A stretch of 45,915 bases of DNA. Origin: Acidobacteriota bacterium (lineage in GTDB: Bacteria > Acidobacteriota > Terriglobia > UBA7540). The stretch spans positions 1-45,915 of the forward strand of contig JAKAWG010000036.1 in the NCBI GenBank assembly GCA_021817045.1, read 5' to 3'. Below the pieces are notes generated by a model that searched no databases, was not told where the DNA came from, and worked only from the letters and a program-made list of their open reading frames with translations. Positions 27,009 through 36,044 of the stretch are shown here, one piece after another. Within the stretch, counting starts at the first letter, position 1. Every line of letters starts with the position of its first letter. The translations under genes and the position numbers were made by a program.

Positions 27009-27380
27009 GTGAAGGGATTGAACACAATAACGGCGGAAGCGAACGGGGGGATCGAGCCTGGCGGGAAACAATTCGCGAACGCGACGAGATCTGCTGCTGA
27101 AACGCTTTTGACTCATCTCGAGTCCGCCATTCGATCTTTTGCGCGCCGTATGGATATCGTTTGCCATTGCGCGGCGTGGGGCGGTCCGATTCTTTTAATT
27201 GCCGAACTGCCAATTGCGAGTCCTGCGAGCCGTCTGATGGTTTGGATCGTCTGCGACATGCTCTCCGCAATTCTCGCGTGTACACGGAAACCTAAAGATG
27301 GGGAGCTTCCTTACGTCGTCTATCTCTCCGCCGCGTGTGGCCTCATCGCCATGCTCGTGATCGCGGGAAAAGGATTTTGA
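27009..27380 (+). CDS. Hypothetical membrane protein
   Basis: 123 residues from GTG 27009, with ggggtg close upstream. The first 45 residues are soluble. Two or three membrane segments follow: CAAWGGPILLIAELPIA, LMVWIVCDMLSAILACT and VVYLSAACGLIAMLVIAG. Cysteines occur in each (C52, and one per later segment), which may be fortuitous. It starts 21 bases after the second VirB9-like gene and ends four bases before the next start. It is probably an inner-membrane accessory of the coupling protein region; the family is unknown. Confidence 0.5.
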   Translation: MKGLNTITAEANGGIEPGGKQFANATRSAAETLLTHLESAIRSFARRMDIVCHCAAWGGPILLIAELPIASPASRLMVWIVCDMLSAILACTRKPKDGELPYVVYLSAACGLIAMLVIAGKGF

Positions 27381-27384
27381 AAAC

Positions 27385-27654
27385 ATGGAGGTCATTGTGG
27401 AACCCCAAAAGCTTGAAGATGTCGAACCTGAATCCGACAACGGGGCTGGGACCACGGAGGACATGACTCTCCGCAGTTATCTCAACTCAAGGCCTGAAAT
27501 TGGCTTGGGCAAGGTGCTTGCCAACCTTGCTCTCGAGCCGCGCGAGCCGTTCAAACAGGAGGGGCGGCGCTCCTTCAGAAAGGGTTTTGTCATAACGCTT
27601 GTCTTCTCAGCGATGTTTCTGGCCTGGTTCCTCTGGTTCAACTTCATTCGGTAA
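27385..27654 (+). CDS. Small tail-anchored membrane protein
   Basis: 89 residues from ATG 27385; a GTG at 27397 with ggagg five bases upstream is an equally good start and would give 85 residues. The acidic N-terminal part (EDVEPESDNGAG) is followed by LRSYLNSRPEIGLGKVLANL, then a basic stretch and one C-terminal membrane helix (FVITLVFSAMFLAWFLWFNF). The helix is near the end, so the bulk should face the cytoplasm. It lies 23 bases before the VirD4-like gene and may be its partner; no family recognised. Confidence 0.5.
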   Translation: MEVIVEPQKLEDVEPESDNGAGTTEDMTLRSYLNSRPEIGLGKVLANLALEPREPFKQEGRRSFRKGFVITLVFSAMFLAWFLWFNFIR

Positions 27655-27677
27655 GGGCGATCAGAAAGGCTTCTTTC

Positions 27678-29481
27678 ATGAAAGAACACGATACTCGTAA
27701 CGATCCTGGGGTTTATGATGCCGTCTTTATCATTGCGGCCGTCGGCATCGGCATCTTCCTCGCCGTGTGGTTTGTCGCCACCCATCGTTATCATCTTTCG
27801 AACAGCCAGTTCATCGAGGGACTGGGATACCTGGGAATTCCGGCTGCGGGCCTGGGCTGCTGGCTCTGGCTCTTGTTGACTGGCCGGTCTCGCCGGGAGA
27901 ATACCTGGCCGCATCCTTATCAGGTCATCTCTCCCAAGAAGGACGAACGGTTCACGCAGCAATGCTGGAAAAAGAACTCGGTCGTGCTCGGCTACGACGT
28001 CCACGGCCAGCCTTGGCAGTGGCCGGATCGCATCCGGGTGATGCAGGGCCTGGTCCTTGGCCTCACCGGCATGGGGAAAACCACGCTACTCACGAACATC
28101 ATCACGCAGGACCTGATGCGGGTCATTGATACGCCCAGCGGCCCCAAACGGATGCCGATCCTGATTCTTGACGGCAAAGGCGAGTGGAAGCTCTTTAAGG
28201 CGCTCCTGCCTTACATCCATCGGGCGGGACGGATGGACGACCTTCGGGTGATCAGCCCCTCCCACCCCGACATCTCCTGCCGCTACAACCCATTCCGTTG
28301 CACCCAGGACGATTACATGTCAGTGGTCAATATGGTCTTCGGGTCGTTCAACCGGTCGTTCAAGGTGCGCGACGAGTTCTTTTCGAAACATCAACTGGTG
28401 TACTTAGGCGACATCGTCCGGGTGCTGGTCTATACGGGTTGCAAGTTCAATTTCTATGACGTGCTGGTGATGGCCATCGATCCGGAGGTGTTGCAGGAGC
28501 AGGTACAAAAGGCCATGCACGAGATCGAGCGGATGCCTGACATCACCTTGCAGCGGCGGCTGAACTTCGAGATGAGCGTCAAGAACCTCTATCAGAGTTT
28601 TCAGGACAGAGATCGGGTCGAGAAGATCCAGGGCCTGCTGAACGAGTGCATGGCGTTTCTGGACGATGAGCTGTCGATCATAACCGGGCCCTACGATGAC
28701 CTCTTGTCGTTCGACGAGGTCATCGAGAAAGGGCTCATCCTGGTGCTCAGCCTGAACGTGAACAGGAATGCGGAACCGGTGCGGGCGCTCGGCAAGATGC
28801 TGCTGCAAAACCTGCAACTGGTGATTGGCAAGCGCTACGACCTCGAGGACGCGGAGGCCGCCAGCCGGCCGATGTGCAGCGTCATCCTCGACGAGTTTGG
28901 TCCTTACGCTTATGAGAACTTTGCCTACATCCTGCAAACCGCTCGTGGGTCGAACACCGCGTTCGTTTTCTCGATGCAGAGTGTCCCGCAATTGCTGCGG
29001 GTGGGCCATGCCTTTGGAGAGGACGTGACGTCCGCGGCGAACACCGTTATCACCTTCAAGACGCACGACGAGACGACGGCGGATTTCTTCCTTCAGGCTT
29101 CAGCCCTGCATCCGGTGACCAAACGGACGCGCTCGATGCGGCGGCTGAAGTTCTTTGGCTATGAGAAGTATCAGGCAACGGGAGCCGCAACCGAGCGGGA
29201 GGACCTGGAGACGCGCGCTGGACTACCACATCAAGAACCTGCCCAAGGGCCAGGTGGAACTGCTGATGACGGACGAGACGCAAGGCACGTTGCATACGAC
29301 ATTGAGCGTGCGACCGCCAGAGGACATTCACGTGCCGGGATTTGAGCCGGAAGTTTTCCCGAGGCTGATACCGTCACGTGCGGACTCGCAAGGTGGCGCG
29401 CACTTGCGATTCAAGAATTTGGAGTTTGCGAACCGGCGCAAGAAGCGCGCAAGCGGAGGATATGGAGGAATGGTGCAATGA
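27678..29481 (+). CDS. virD4: VirD4/TraG-like coupling protein with a frameshift near 29211
   Basis: Two N-terminal membrane segments (about 17-35 and 48-66) precede a RecA-like ATPase: Walker A GLTGMGKT (128-135), Walker B SVILDEFGPYA with D405/E406, and LQTARGSNTAFVFSMQSVPQL with its glutamine. This is the plan of VirD4/TraG/TraD proteins that bring the relaxosome to the channel. The frame opened at 27678 runs on to 29345 as nonsense-like text after EDLE. The +1 frame from about 29212 reads RALDYHIKNLPKGQVELLMT and ends at 29481, overlapping the next ATG by four bases as elsewhere in this operon. Removing one A at 29211 restores a protein of about 600 residues. The indel may be a sequencing error or a real mutation. 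Confidence 0.8.
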
Positions 29482-30263
29482 GAAAAATATTTTGTGTAAC
29501 GTGCTGCATTGTTAGTCTGGCAGTCCCGCTTTTCAGCCAAGCACAAAGAGGCGAGCCCGTGGTACAACCGTCTGCCGGTCCCCTTTACCAACATCCGATG
29601 GTCGTCACGCGGCCCTACCAGCAGACGTGGTACGACGCGCTGCTCCGGCAGTTCAATCCCGACAACCTCGATTGGGGACAGTGGATCGAGCAACGGCGAG
29701 AAGCTTTCCTTGAGCAGAGTGCATACAACCCGTACTTCAAATACAGTCTCATGACAACCATGCTCGTCATCCTATTGGCCATTGGCCTTACCAAGGTGTC
29801 GATCGACAAGAGCCGGATCCTATGGCTCGCGCAAGAACGGCACGAAGCATTGCTCGCCCAGGACAAGCGTACGCGGCGCTTTGCGCACGAGGCGATCCGG
29901 AGACACAACGCGCACATGGAAAAGTGTAACCGCGTTGTCGAGCGCGAGGTGGCTGCGCAACGCGCTGTGAATGTTGCTGGAGCAGCGGCTGAAACCGAGG
30001 GGCGTTCCGAAGAGGCCCTCACCCAAGCAGCCAACCTTCGACGTGAACGGGACGTGCTCGCCGGCAAAGTTGAGGAGCACAGTGCAATGGTTGGTCAGCT
30101 CGCGGCTCGGCTGAACAGTGTCGGGGTTGCAGTTCCAGAGCCAACGGACGGCGTATCATCTCAAACCAGCCCCAGCCAAGGGGATCTTGTAAAACAGAAC
30201 AATGACTTGCGGGAGCAGCTCTACCGCGAGCGCGAGCGCAACAAACGGCTGAAAGGAATGTGA
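29478..30263 (+). CDS. Exported or membrane-anchored coiled-coil protein
   Basis: 261 residues; the ATG overlaps the stop of the coupling protein frame (ATGA). A signal-like N-terminus (IFCVTCCIVSLAVPLFSQA) is followed by a short polar region, a membrane helix (MTTMLVILLAIGLTKVSI, about 90-107) and then a long helical part to the end (about 115-261), rich in Arg, Glu and Ala with LRREQ-type heptads and a final QLYRERERNKRLKGM. A coiled coil is likely. It may be a scaffold of the coupling protein or the inner-membrane complex. The family is unknown. Confidence 0.55.
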   Translation: MRKIFCVTCCIVSLAVPLFSQAQRGEPVVQPSAGPLYQHPMVVTRPYQQTWYDALLRQFNPDNLDWGQWIEQRREAFLEQSAYNPYFKYSLMTTMLVILLAIGLTKVSIDKSRILWLAQERHEALLAQDKRTRRFAHEAIRRHNAHMEKCNRVVEREVAAQRAVNVAGAAAETEGRSEEALTQAANLRRERDVLAGKVEEHSAMVGQLAARLNSVGVAVPEPTDGVSSQTSPSQGDLVKQNNDLREQLYRERERNKRLKGM

Positions 30264-30269
30264 CAGTCA

Positions 30270-30800
30270 ATGCTGGTGGGCATTACAAGTTTCGGCAGTG
30301 TGTGGCGGCGGAGATTCGCCCGAGACCCCGATGATCCGGAACGCTTCCGACGTGCCGCCTACTTCAATACAACGGGCGTCCACGTCAACGGTCGTGTTGT
30401 TCGTCACCGGAAGATTGCCGGCCACGTCCGCTTCAACGGTGTCGGCGGCTTCCATCCTTATTATATAGAGCGCATGATCGGTTCGGTTTTTGAATGCGAG
30501 GCGCCGTGCATATGGAATGGACAAAACAAATGCTTCGCCGGGCGGCGGCATGAGCATCCCGAGCCGCCGGATTACTTCCTGGTTGCTGTGCGGTCGACCG
30601 AGTTTGGAAACCTGTGCGTCGGTGAGGATGGCTGGAAGTCGGAAGGCTGCTGGTTGATCTCCTTCAGCAAGTGGCAGGACCAGGACGAGGCGCTGCTGCT
30701 TATTCCGCCCGACGGTTGGGTGCGGACGAGCATTGGCCGGGTGGTGCTGGAAGCTCACCCGGTCCGTCCATGGGTTCGGAGACCAACGGTAAAGGAGTGA
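30270..30800 (+). CDS. Hypothetical protein of the secretion block
   Basis: 176 residues, starting six bases after the previous stop, which supports it over the competing minus-strand frame in the same stretch. It is rich in Arg, Trp and His, with a VRFNGVGGFHPYYIERM segment and a later EGCWLISFSKW...LLLIPPDGW part. Cysteines and histidines are scattered without a clear metal pattern. There is no signal peptide or membrane helix. The real start may lie slightly downstream because the ribosome binding site is weak. The family is unknown. Confidence 0.5.
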   Translation: MLVGITSFGSVWRRRFARDPDDPERFRRAAYFNTTGVHVNGRVVRHRKIAGHVRFNGVGGFHPYYIERMIGSVFECEAPCIWNGQNKCFAGRRHEHPEPPDYFLVAVRSTEFGNLCVGEDGWKSEGCWLISFSKWQDQDEALLLIPPDGWVRTSIGRVVLEAHPVRPWVRRPTVKE

Positions 30801-30807
30801 GGCAGTC

Positions 30808-31572
30808 TTGCGATACATGAAAGGTTCCATCAAACTCAGTGTGGAGCACGATCATCCGCTGCTCAAACAGACTTTGCACAGCAGCTTCGTCACCCAGGAT
30901 CAGCTTTCGGAGTTTATGGTGCGTGGAGGGCACGAGTCGGGGCGACGCAGCTTCAACTGGCGGGTGAAGCGCCTGGCCGACCACGGGTTCCTGAAGCGGC
31001 ACATCCTCTCGAACGCCGCCCGCTCGTTCGTATATTCGCTGACGGAAGAAGGAGCGCGCGAGTTAATCAACCTGGGCGACTGCAATACCGGCATTCTGGG
31101 TTTCTACCACCGTGAGGGGGACGCCGACCGGATGAGACACGCGATCGATCTGAATGACCTTCGCCTGGCGCTTGCAAGGCAAGGCTTGCTCGCGGACTGG
31201 AAGTCGGATCTGGAGATCAGGTCGCAAAATACATTCACGAATTACGGATACGCCAAGGACTACGACGCGGTAGTGACTTTGCGGGTTCAGGGGCATGAGG
31301 TGCAGCTTGCGCTTGAGTACGAGCGCCAGGCCAAGGCCGGGAACCGTTATTTGGAGATTGCCGGCCTGATGCAGGCCGAGCAGCGCGTGAGCAGGTTCTT
31401 GTACCTGTTTCCGGATTACCACTTGCTTTGGTTCGTGCAGCATTGTTTCCAGGGGGCGAGGCTGAAAATCTACTTTGGAGTATCGTGTGACTTCAGGCGC
31501 GAACTGCTCTCGACCCACGTCGTCGACCCCATGCTTCATCAATTGACGCTGGCGGAGGCTCTCCATACCTAG
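30808..31572 (+). CDS. Replication-relaxation family protein with winged HTH
   Basis: 254 residues from TTG 30808, chosen because aaaggag lies nine bases upstream; ATG 30817 is a possible alternative. Residues about 20-85 read as a winged helix-turn-helix (VTQDQLSEFM, RRVKRLADHGFLKRH, FVYSLTEEGARELI). A second part (about 110-220) has AKDYDAVVTL, ALEYERQAKAGNRYLEI and FLYLFPDYHLLWFV, resembling the replication-relaxation family that accompanies mobile elements. D153, E170/E172 and K176 are spaced like a PD-(D/E)xK nuclease core. It may bind or nick origin DNA, or control transfer. It is the last gene of the plus-strand secretion block. Confidence 0.65.
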   Translation: MRYMKGSIKLSVEHDHPLLKQTLHSSFVTQDQLSEFMVRGGHESGRRSFNWRVKRLADHGFLKRHILSNAARSFVYSLTEEGARELINLGDCNTGILGFYHREGDADRMRHAIDLNDLRLALARQGLLADWKSDLEIRSQNTFTNYGYAKDYDAVVTLRVQGHEVQLALEYERQAKAGNRYLEIAGLMQAEQRVSRFLYLFPDYHLLWFVQHCFQGARLKIYFGVSCDFRRELLSTHVVDPMLHQLTLAEALHT

Positions 31573-32074
31573 CCTTTGACTTGCCCCTCCTTCTCCATGC
31601 CTTCCCCATTACTTCCTCACGACTTCCTGAGGCCTCTTGTATCTCATTGATTGTGGGCGTCTTGCGTCGTGACTACCCCCTATTTTCCCCTTCGGGAAGT
31701 CAATAAACGACAGACGTTTGCGTACGGCCTTTTGCGGTGGAGTGTGCAGGTTGTCCGCATACTTTGCGAGATCGATTTGCAGGAGACGTGAGTCGTGCAC
31801 GGTTCTGTGGACGATGCCCGTGCGTCGATGTTGAGTTGTTGTCGCAGGCTTGAGTGATGAGGCTTGCGAGACTGGGACGCTCGCGTTTACGGTCGCGTCT
31901 TTGCAGTGTACAGTTTCTTCCGACATTGGTAGCGCGCTTCGACGGGATCTTGTTGTGCCTGCCGCTGTCAGGTTGTGTTGCGTCACGTGCGAGCTGCCGG
32001 TTAACTTGGCGGAGTCCAGGTAACAGATCGGACAAGCTCGATGGGAGAGAGACTCCGAACGCTTGCCGACGTGT
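31573..32074. other. Convergent gap between the secretion block and the GNAT gene
   Basis: About 500 bases with no gene I can support. Overlapping open frames exist on the minus strand (one of 126 codons from 31986 to 31609, with LLQIDLAKYADNLHTPPQKA near its end) but they have no ribosome binding site and odd composition. A short hairpin, CCTCA with TGAGG, lies near 31613-31631. The area lies where two gene sets meet, so terminators for both are expected; none with a T-tract was found. Confidence 0.45.
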
Positions 32075-32818
32075 TTACGGAAGTGCCGTTACGGATAGCA
32101 TCGAGCGTGTGCGAGTCTTGCGGCATGTTGAATGTGAAGCGTGAGTGGATGCGTCGTCCGCTGTTGCAGAGCGGTGCCGCTTTTGTACGGTGTCCGTTTG
32201 GCAGACGCAACAGAGATGCAAATCATGCAGCGGGCTTGACGTGCATTGCGGAGCCAGGCGCTTGCGGTAGGCGTGCTGTGTCTTGACGCGCTCGTACCCG
32301 AGTCGCTCGTAAAACGTGTGAGCTCCATCGCGAACGATGTTGCTGCGCAATGAGACTGACTTCAAGCCGCGATGAGCCGCCCAAGCTTCGGCGTGCTGCA
32401 TCAAGGCACGGCCTATTCCATTCCGTCGAGAGTTTTCATCGACGACCAGACCGGCGATCTGACATGTCAGCCCGTCAACTAGCGACCGGCTGACTGTGGC
32501 ATGCAGCCGGCCAACAATCTGCTTCCCGTCGCTTTCGGGCACGATGGGGACATGATCTTCGTCGCACAGAACGGTTTTCAGTCGGGCTCGAACTACGTCG
32601 GGAGATACGGGATAACCGATTTGGAGAGAGAGTTCGGCGATGCGTGGCGTCCAATCGACGCGTGCAGGCCGGATGTAGAAGTGCGGAGTGTTCCTCGGTT
32701 CCTGAGTCACTGTCTGCTTTCGGATCGTCGGTAGCGCACCCTTGAGCACCTGGGCGATGTCAGGCGGCTCAGGAGCATCCATCGTTGGTCGTGTCTCCGT
32801 CGTAGCCGACTTATTCAT
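32075..32818 (-). CDS. GNAT-family N-acetyltransferase
   Basis: 247 residues from the ATG at 32818, which overlaps the last codons of the ADOP permease gene by eight bases, so it is coupled to it. The GNAT core is clear at about residues 50-185: FYIRPARVDW, the strand CQIAGLVVDE, the acetyl-CoA loop RRNGIGRALMQHAEAWA and the final TFYERLGYERVKTQHAY. The enzyme transfers an acetyl group from acetyl-CoA to an amine on an unknown substrate. After residue about 190 the chain turns into a Cys/His/Thr/Arg-rich tail that no GNAT has; a lost stop codon is likely. It is the last gene of the PadR-ADOP-GNAT cassette. Confidence 0.7.
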   Translation of the reverse strand: MNKSATTETRPTMDAPEPPDIAQVLKGALPTIRKQTVTQEPRNTPHFYIRPARVDWTPRIAELSLQIGYPVSPDVVRARLKTVLCDEDHVPIVPESDGKQIVGRLHATVSRSLVDGLTCQIAGLVVDENSRRNGIGRALMQHAEAWAAHRGLKSVSLRSNIVRDGAHTFYERLGYERVKTQHAYRKRLAPQCTSSPLHDLHLCCVCQTDTVQKRHRSATADDASTHASHSTCRKTRTRSMLSVTALP

Positions 32819-35561
32819 AACGGAGGGCAACGATTGGATCGACCTTCGCCGCGCGGCGGGCGGGAATCCAGCACGCAACCAACGCAACGCCGGTAAGGAG
32901 CATAGATACTGTCACGAACGTCAGCGGGTCAGTGGGCTTCACTCCGTAGAGGAGGCTTGACAGGAATCGTGTGAGCGCCAATGCTGCAGTCACTCCGACG
33001 GCCACGCCAACGAGCGTCATCGTCAGCCCTTGCCGCAGGATCATCCTGAGAACATCTCCTTTTTGCGCGCCCAGCGCCAGGCGAATGCCCAACTCGTTCG
33101 TTCGCCGCGCCACATTGTAGGCCATCACTCCATAGAGACCCACACACGCGAGCGCAAGACCCAGCAGTCCGAAAATCGCCGTCAGCTCTGAAATTAGCCG
33201 CGGCTGGCGCAGGGATCCATTTACCTGATCCGAAAGCGTTGTCATGGTTGTGACGGGCAGGTTTGAATCGATTCCATGAATGGTTCTTCTCACCTCCTCA
33301 GTTACGCCTGCCGGGTTCCCCACAGCACGAATCTCAATCTCATTCACGTAAGCCGAGTCCGCCTCCAGTTGGTCAACGGGAACGAAGTATGCGGGTCCCG
33401 CTTTCTCGCTGTGACCGCCGAACCTTGCGTCCTCGACCACGCCCACGATCTCAAGGCCGGGCGATTTAAACTTCGACCCAGAACTGAACCGATGCCCAAG
33501 CGGATTCTGGTTTGGCAGAAAGCGGCCAGCAAAGGCTTGATTGACGACCGCAACACCACTTGAGGCGAGCGTGTCCTGCCAGTCGAACACACGGCCCGCA
33601 ACGACGGGGATCCCTAGGGTCTCGAAGTATCGCGGCCCAACTCTCACCAAGCTAACGTTGCCCTCGCCAGCCCGCCGAGGCTGGCCTTCGATAGAAACGT
33701 TGCTAAACTGACGGGCGCCACTCATCGGACTGGTGCTCCCAACGCTTGCTGAGCGCACGCCGGGAAGGGCGCCGAGGCGCTCCACCAGCTCATGGTAGAA
33801 AAGTGGCAACCGTTTAGGCTTGTATCCGGCAAGCCCTGGTTCCATGTTCACAAGCAAGACGTGCCGAAGGTTAAAGCCGAGGCTCTGACTCTCAAGATTT
33901 GCGAGACTACGAAGCAGCAGGCCTGCGCCCAGCAGCAGGACCAGGCATACGGCGACCTGAAATATCACCAGTGCCTTCCCCCTTGCCAACCGGCTGCGAC
34001 CTGAAGTGGCGGACGCGGGTCCCGCCTTGAATGCACACACAAGCTCAACACGAGTTGCTCTGAGAGCCGGCATAAGGCCGGAAACTATCACGGTAAAGAA
34101 TGAGACACCTAGGGTGAAAAGGACGAGAGCAGGGTCCGGCTTCAAATTCAGAGGAGCGTTCGCCGCAACGAGAGAAACCAGGATGTGAACACCCCACGCG
34201 GCAAGCAGCGCGCCTACCGCGCCTCCCAAGACCGCCAGGAGCACGCATTCAACAAGCATCTGCCGGATCAGGCGACCGGAAGTGGCGCCCAGTGCCATCC
34301 GGGTAGCGATTTCCTTTTGCCGGCCCGTCGCGCGCGAGAGCAGCAGGTTGGCGACATTAGCGCACGCGACGAGCAGCACCAACACCACAACTCCCAGGAG
34401 GATTACGAGTGGCTCGAAATACTCGTGGCGCAGCGTCGAGAGGCCTCGGCCTCCTGGCACCATCTTCACGTATTGACGACTGAGAAGCAGCCGCTCGTGC
34501 CGAGTAATTTTTGATCCGAGTAGCCCCGAGATGTATTGCCGAAGCTCGCCGTTGATTTCCGCGTTTGCTTCCGTAAGGCTCGCGCCCCTCTTGAGGCGGC
34601 CCATCAGGTTCAGCCACTCCGTGTAAGGATCAGTCAGGAATTGTTTCGCCCACGGCACTTCGCCCAGGAGTATTTCGGGCCGCAGGGAGATCGGCAGCCA
34701 GAAATCCGCCGACCCCGATTCCACGCGTTGTCCAAAGAACCGGCGCGGCATTACACCTACCAGCGTCATTGGTATGCCATTGATATCGAGGCTGCGGCCT
34801 ACCACGGCCGGATCGCCCCCCAGCTTGCCCTGCCAATAATTGAAGCTCACCACCGCAGCCGGCGACGCGCCCGGCTCGTTGTCAGCGGGCCTCAGCGCTC
34901 GCCCAATAAAAGCTTGAACGCCTAGCACGGAAAAGTAGTTCCCTGAAACTGCGGTTCCTTGCGCGACCTCTGTGCTACTACCGTGCCGCCGCCCTTCAAA
35001 GCGAACCGCCAACTCGTCTTCTCCACTTTGAAACGCGCAAATGCCTTCATAGAGCGGACTTCGCCGAGCAAAATCTTTGTAGAGCGGATAAGAGAATTCA
35101 GTCCATCGCCCGTTGCCCTCGAGGTCTGTTCCGATGCTCATTCCTTGGCCGGAATTGTCAGAGAACAGGACCAGTTGGCCCGGCCTTCTTACCGGAAGGT
35201 CGCGCAGCATTACCGCATCAATGAGGCTGAAGATCGCGGTGTTCGCTCCAATGCCGAGAGCGAGTGTGATGACGGCGACGGCGGTGAAGCCAGGGTTGCG
35301 GCGCAACTGCCGCAGGCCAAACCGGAGATCTTGGATCAAGTTCTCGAGCCAGCGCAGGCGGTCGGCATCGCGACACTGTACTTTCTTCTGCTCGACCCCG
35401 CCGAACGCTTGCAGCGCGGCGTACCGAGCCTCGTCGGGAGACATCCCGGCCTCGATATTCTCCTGCGTCTTCAGCTGGATGTGATGTTCCAGTTCCTCTT
35501 TCAACTCGCGCTCCAGCCGCGCTCGCTTGAACAAGCCAGTAAGACGATTCAGCAGTCCCAT
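32811..35561 (-). CDS. ADOP-type ABC permease (MacB/FtsX architecture)
   Basis: 916 residues. The N-terminus has the Acidobacteria-type leader domain (LEHHIQLKTQENIEAGMSP, then ARYAALQAFGG), a first membrane helix with FTAVAVITLALGIGANTAIF, a large periplasmic MacB-like core, three FtsX helices around 380-480, then a second core and a second FtsX set near the end (LIVGLYGVMAYNVARRT-like text). This duplicated layout is that of the acidobacterial duplicated orphan permease family. No ATPase gene is adjacent, matching the word orphan. It follows the padR gene by six bases and is coupled to the GNAT gene. The substrate is unknown; export of antimicrobials or lipoproteins is typical for MacB relatives. 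Confidence 0.88.
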   Translation of the reverse strand: MGLLNRLTGLFKRARLERELKEELEHHIQLKTQENIEAGMSPDEARYAALQAFGGVEQKKVQCRDADRLRWLENLIQDLRFGLRQLRRNPGFTAVAVITLALGIGANTAIFSLIDAVMLRDLPVRRPGQLVLFSDNSGQGMSIGTDLEGNGRWTEFSYPLYKDFARRSPLYEGICAFQSGEDELAVRFEGRRHGSSTEVAQGTAVSGNYFSVLGVQAFIGRALRPADNEPGASPAAVVSFNYWQGKLGGDPAVVGRSLDINGIPMTLVGVMPRRFFGQRVESGSADFWLPISLRPEILLGEVPWAKQFLTDPYTEWLNLMGRLKRGASLTEANAEINGELRQYISGLLGSKITRHERLLLSRQYVKMVPGGRGLSTLRHEYFEPLVILLGVVVLVLLVACANVANLLLSRATGRQKEIATRMALGATSGRLIRQMLVECVLLAVLGGAVGALLAAWGVHILVSLVAANAPLNLKPDPALVLFTLGVSFFTVIVSGLMPALRATRVELVCAFKAGPASATSGRSRLARGKALVIFQVAVCLVLLLGAGLLLRSLANLESQSLGFNLRHVLLVNMEPGLAGYKPKRLPLFYHELVERLGALPGVRSASVGSTSPMSGARQFSNVSIEGQPRRAGEGNVSLVRVGPRYFETLGIPVVAGRVFDWQDTLASSGVAVVNQAFAGRFLPNQNPLGHRFSSGSKFKSPGLEIVGVVEDARFGGHSEKAGPAYFVPVDQLEADSAYVNEIEIRAVGNPAGVTEEVRRTIHGIDSNLPVTTMTTLSDQVNGSLRQPRLISELTAIFGLLGLALACVGLYGVMAYNVARRTNELGIRLALGAQKGDVLRMILRQGLTMTLVGVAVGVTAALALTRFLSSLLYGVKPTDPLTFVTVSMLLTGVALVACWIPARRAAKVDPIVALRYE

Positions 35562-35567
35562 AAAGCC

Positions 35568-35897
35568 TCACGCATACCGCAGCACTTTGGCCACACCCGC
35601 AGTAACGCGTGCCCAGTTTTCCTGCTCCTCGGCCAGGCGCTTCCTGCCCTTTCCCGTCAGGTGGTAGTATTTCGCGCGCCGGTTCTTTTCCGATGGCTTC
35701 CACTCTGGCTTGATCCACCCGGCCTGTTCCATCCGATGGAGTGCTGGGTAGAGCGAACCTTCCTCAACGCACAGCGCGTCTTTCGAAACCTGCTTCACTC
35801 GCAGCGTGATGCCGTACCCGTGCTCCGGTCCGCGCGCAAGCACCTTCAGGACCAGCAGATCGAGCGTGCCTTGCAGCTTCTCATAACCACCCATCAT
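35568..35897 (-). CDS. PadR-family transcriptional regulator
   Basis: 109 residues. The PadR winged helix is clear: LQGTLDLLVLKVLARGPEHG, the YGITLRV helix, the CVEEGSLYPALHRMEQAGWI recognition part and the wing RAKYYHLTGKGRKRL. PadR proteins usually repress their own operon and a linked transporter until a toxic ligand binds. It precedes the ADOP permease gene by six bases on the same strand, the usual pairing in Acidobacteriota. A palindrome overlapping its ribosome binding site is a good operator candidate. The ATG at 35897 has aggagg upstream. Confidence 0.88.
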   Translation of the reverse strand: MMGGYEKLQGTLDLLVLKVLARGPEHGYGITLRVKQVSKDALCVEEGSLYPALHRMEQAGWIKPEWKPSEKNRRAKYYHLTGKGRKRLAEEQENWARVTAGVAKVLRYA

Positions 35898-35900
35898 TCC

Positions 35901-35916
35901 TCCTAGTTGTCTAGGA
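35901..35916. promoter_or_regulatory. Palindrome at the padR ribosome binding site, likely operator
   Basis: TCCTAG (35901-35906) and CTAGGA (35911-35916) are perfect arms around TTGT. It overlaps the aggagg of padR, four bases before the ATG, so binding there would block both transcription and translation start. PadR operators are commonly short palindromes of this kind near their own promoter. Confidence 0.5.
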
Positions 35917-36044
35917 CATAATGCACCAGCACGAATGCAATGTCAAGCCGTCAAGACTGTTTGCAGTTTGAGGAAGTGATCTTTTACCGGTTGTAGGGTG
36001 CCGGAGCCCCAAATCTCTAATCCACACACAGAAAGGAGGTTGCC

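Noticed and set aside
29155..29345. C-terminal part of the coupling protein in the original frame
   Set aside because: After EDLE the text becomes Arg/Gly/Pro/His-rich and out of character; the next frame gives a sensible protein end.
30267..30833. Minus-strand open frame (188 codons) opposite the 176-residue gene
   Set aside because: It has a plausible composition, but the plus-strand frame fits the operon with six-base spacing and leaves room for the next gene's ribosome binding site. Some doubt remains.
31609..32035. Overlapping minus-strand frames in the convergent gap
   Set aside because: No ribosome binding site, low-complexity Ser/Thr/Arg text, and two frames compete without a motif.
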